Positions 7,801 to 7,987 of a stretch of DNA of 7,987 nucleotides are shown piece by piece. Location of the stretch: assembly GCA_902629495.1 (NCBI GenBank), contig CACORA010000050.1, positions 1-7,987 on the forward strand, given 5' to 3'. Origin of the DNA: Planctomycetaceae bacterium (GTDB lineage Bacteria > Planctomycetota > Planctomycetia > Pirellulales > UBA1268). How positions within the stretch are numbered: the stretch's first letter is position 1; every line of letters starts with the position of its first letter. The notes below the pieces were generated by a model, which ran no database searches, had not been told where the DNA came from, and worked only from the letters and a program-made list of their open reading frames with translations. Made by a program: the position numbers and the translations under genes.

Positions 7801-7987
7801 TGGCTCTGCACGACCGTTTGACTGCAGTGATACAGATAGTGCACCTGATGGGAACGTGCTGACATTTGAAGACGAAAACAATCTTCAAGGGACCCTGACG
7901 ATCCCCACAACCAAGCATGAATCGGACACACCATACGACGTACTTGCAGACGGTGTTTTCAATGCTCCCTTGACCGCCGGACCAATT
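4808..7987 (+). CDS. Giant GspK-like pseudopilin / planctomycete-type conserved protein (3' partial)
   Basis: A single frame is open from the ATG at 4808 to the last base, giving 1060 codons with no stop, so the 3' end is outside the window. The N-terminus has a basic leader and a prepilin-like site G19^V20 (KRG^VLLLVVLSMLTLFLML) with Val, not Glu, at +5. Loss of the +5 glutamate is characteristic of GspK, the capping pseudopilin. D265-S274 (DNDGDGIADS) is a calcium-site-like loop. MDLDGRINLNVH (301-312) resembles the GspK segment D-x-x-G-x-x-N-x-N. Further motifs I recall from large planctomycete proteins are TTESWD (614-619), LRMDMNRPFN (658-667), VNIVDFRDADSIM (719-731) and WGCERPELLITE (754-765). 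An Asp/Asn-rich double loop lies at 858-880. Only two cysteines are visible, C756 and C1006. Typical GspK is about 320 residues, so most of this protein is extra domain of unknown function, presumably periplasmic. A membrane-anchored tip adhesin or substrate receptor is possible. K-like identity is moderately supported; the reading frame is certain. Confidence 0.88.
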   Translation, partial: MVQLRRAFRRSEHSSSKRGVLLLVVLSMLTLFLMLGATYVVVAMRARKVARAFARRTSSQAVSGGSSDRLVDQAFLIVARGTLDTTIPHVGAGDDLLGDKYGTRTLTGEITAAPRQYEGSDAFLELSTSSIPAADMHTLPGRVLTLTLPGLTASVRILGTRPGVIIIPAGRTASGTTISYELVVSAVSKALKRTGTDFIINGREFDDSGTNEPYDGFDAKNPLLSKVVPISTDDNGNTSISTTVTQSPLNGTGPLDPTTDPLVVDNDGDGIADSRFISLGLPSFTASNGMVITPRAAIHVMDLDGRINLNVHDALSDADAYDAELNNGNGDTAQPDAISTSGTYLWGTGAQYLGSLPVGLAGTPAGISVRKGYDFENGMQTNQGASLQQTTIAKTARAAGGMTSASQTRTNDRLLTRRNLPSLDRANGRYGATNWNPDLNAPIDPTTLPRPGLRQRNDPSTQDMEQWDVRLITDPNNAGDFIASSFFLNPSGDPHPLPSRYGTPPDLKGRMRIWADPQTGQPVYYKPYWDQIQRSTASDNEVVDDPYEANLTRSGSQVASMENEATGGEKIDNPFTPADLETLLRLYDPDSLRLSRRLEAILDGAASDARLRLTTESWDTTAIVGTAWKDVIADQFQAILNTGNAANDVLAPETIAGLRMDMNRPFNVFPNFDEENDSVGTDKRQQFARHIFSILVGVALENGTTLDATIMENLAQYAVNIVDFRDADSIMTRFAFDPDWRPNITAWNPSDTVWGCERPELLITETFAWHDRRTDDLPVGGHMEGEKDDPANPTPADAADDDFDQERPPVGAFFVELTVPPASKAMQFDGSGVVAVQDANGDDLRGDPLPMELVATEDTNNNNTLTAGEDTNSNGQIDADPSRLLTTTTIQLDKVVPHANASQRSPVWRLAAVRGDEAFGADPTGFVTSNTDKTILDPSRPGGPDVERAFYFAEPTPQLKASPTGDLSKNDVNDPPPSNGVFWLSSAPNSPLSSQTIVGSARPFDCSDTDSAPDGNVLTFEDENNLQGTLTIPTTKHESDTPYDVLADGVFNAPLTAGPI

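Overview
The window is one unbroken, single-strand (+) operon fragment encoding the inner-membrane platform protein and the pseudopilins of a type II secretion / type IV pilus-like machine. It is cut at both ends: the GspF-type platform gene enters from upstream and a very large GspK-like gene runs off the right edge. No RNA genes, mobile elements, CRISPR, terminators or opposite-strand genes were found, and coding density is essentially 100%.

The organism is most likely a member of the Planctomycetota. The base composition is moderate, there are few Shine-Dalgarno sites, and the sequence motifs are ones I recall from planctomycete versions of these proteins. These include VVDDLVINMVDVGEESGELD in the platform protein, HLQRAFPR and FWLGGFTNNPLSPL in the first pseudopilin, GNFSWLATI and YTVSVVTFYRR in the PilV/GspI-like protein, and NIVDFRDADSIM and WGCERPELLITE in the giant last protein. 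This is recognition from memory, not a search result.

Layout: 1-1172, GspF/PilC-like platform protein (5' end missing) with an unusual hydrophobic insert in its second domain. 1179-1958, GspG-like pseudopilin. 1962-2840, a second GspG-like pseudopilin directly abutting the first, in the same frame and separated by a single TGA. 2852-3835, GspH/FimT-like pseudopilin. 3861-4820, GspI/PilV-like pseudopilin. 4808 to the window end, GspK-like giant protein of at least 1060 residues with no stop in the window. Gene junctions are 6, 3 (or 0), 11, 25 and -13 nt, so the set is almost certainly co-transcribed and partly translationally coupled.

Inferred teamwork: an ATPase (GspE/PilB, expected upstream but not in the window) would drive the platform protein to extract processed pseudopilins from the inner membrane and assemble a short periplasmic filament. 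The two GspG-like proteins would form the shaft. The H-, I- and K-like proteins would be minor subunits at or near the tip. Compared with well-studied proteobacterial systems every soluble domain is enlarged, most extremely in the K-like protein. That expansion, the doubled G subunit, the lack of a recognisable J, and recurring Asp/Asn-rich calcium-site-like loops are the main points of interest.
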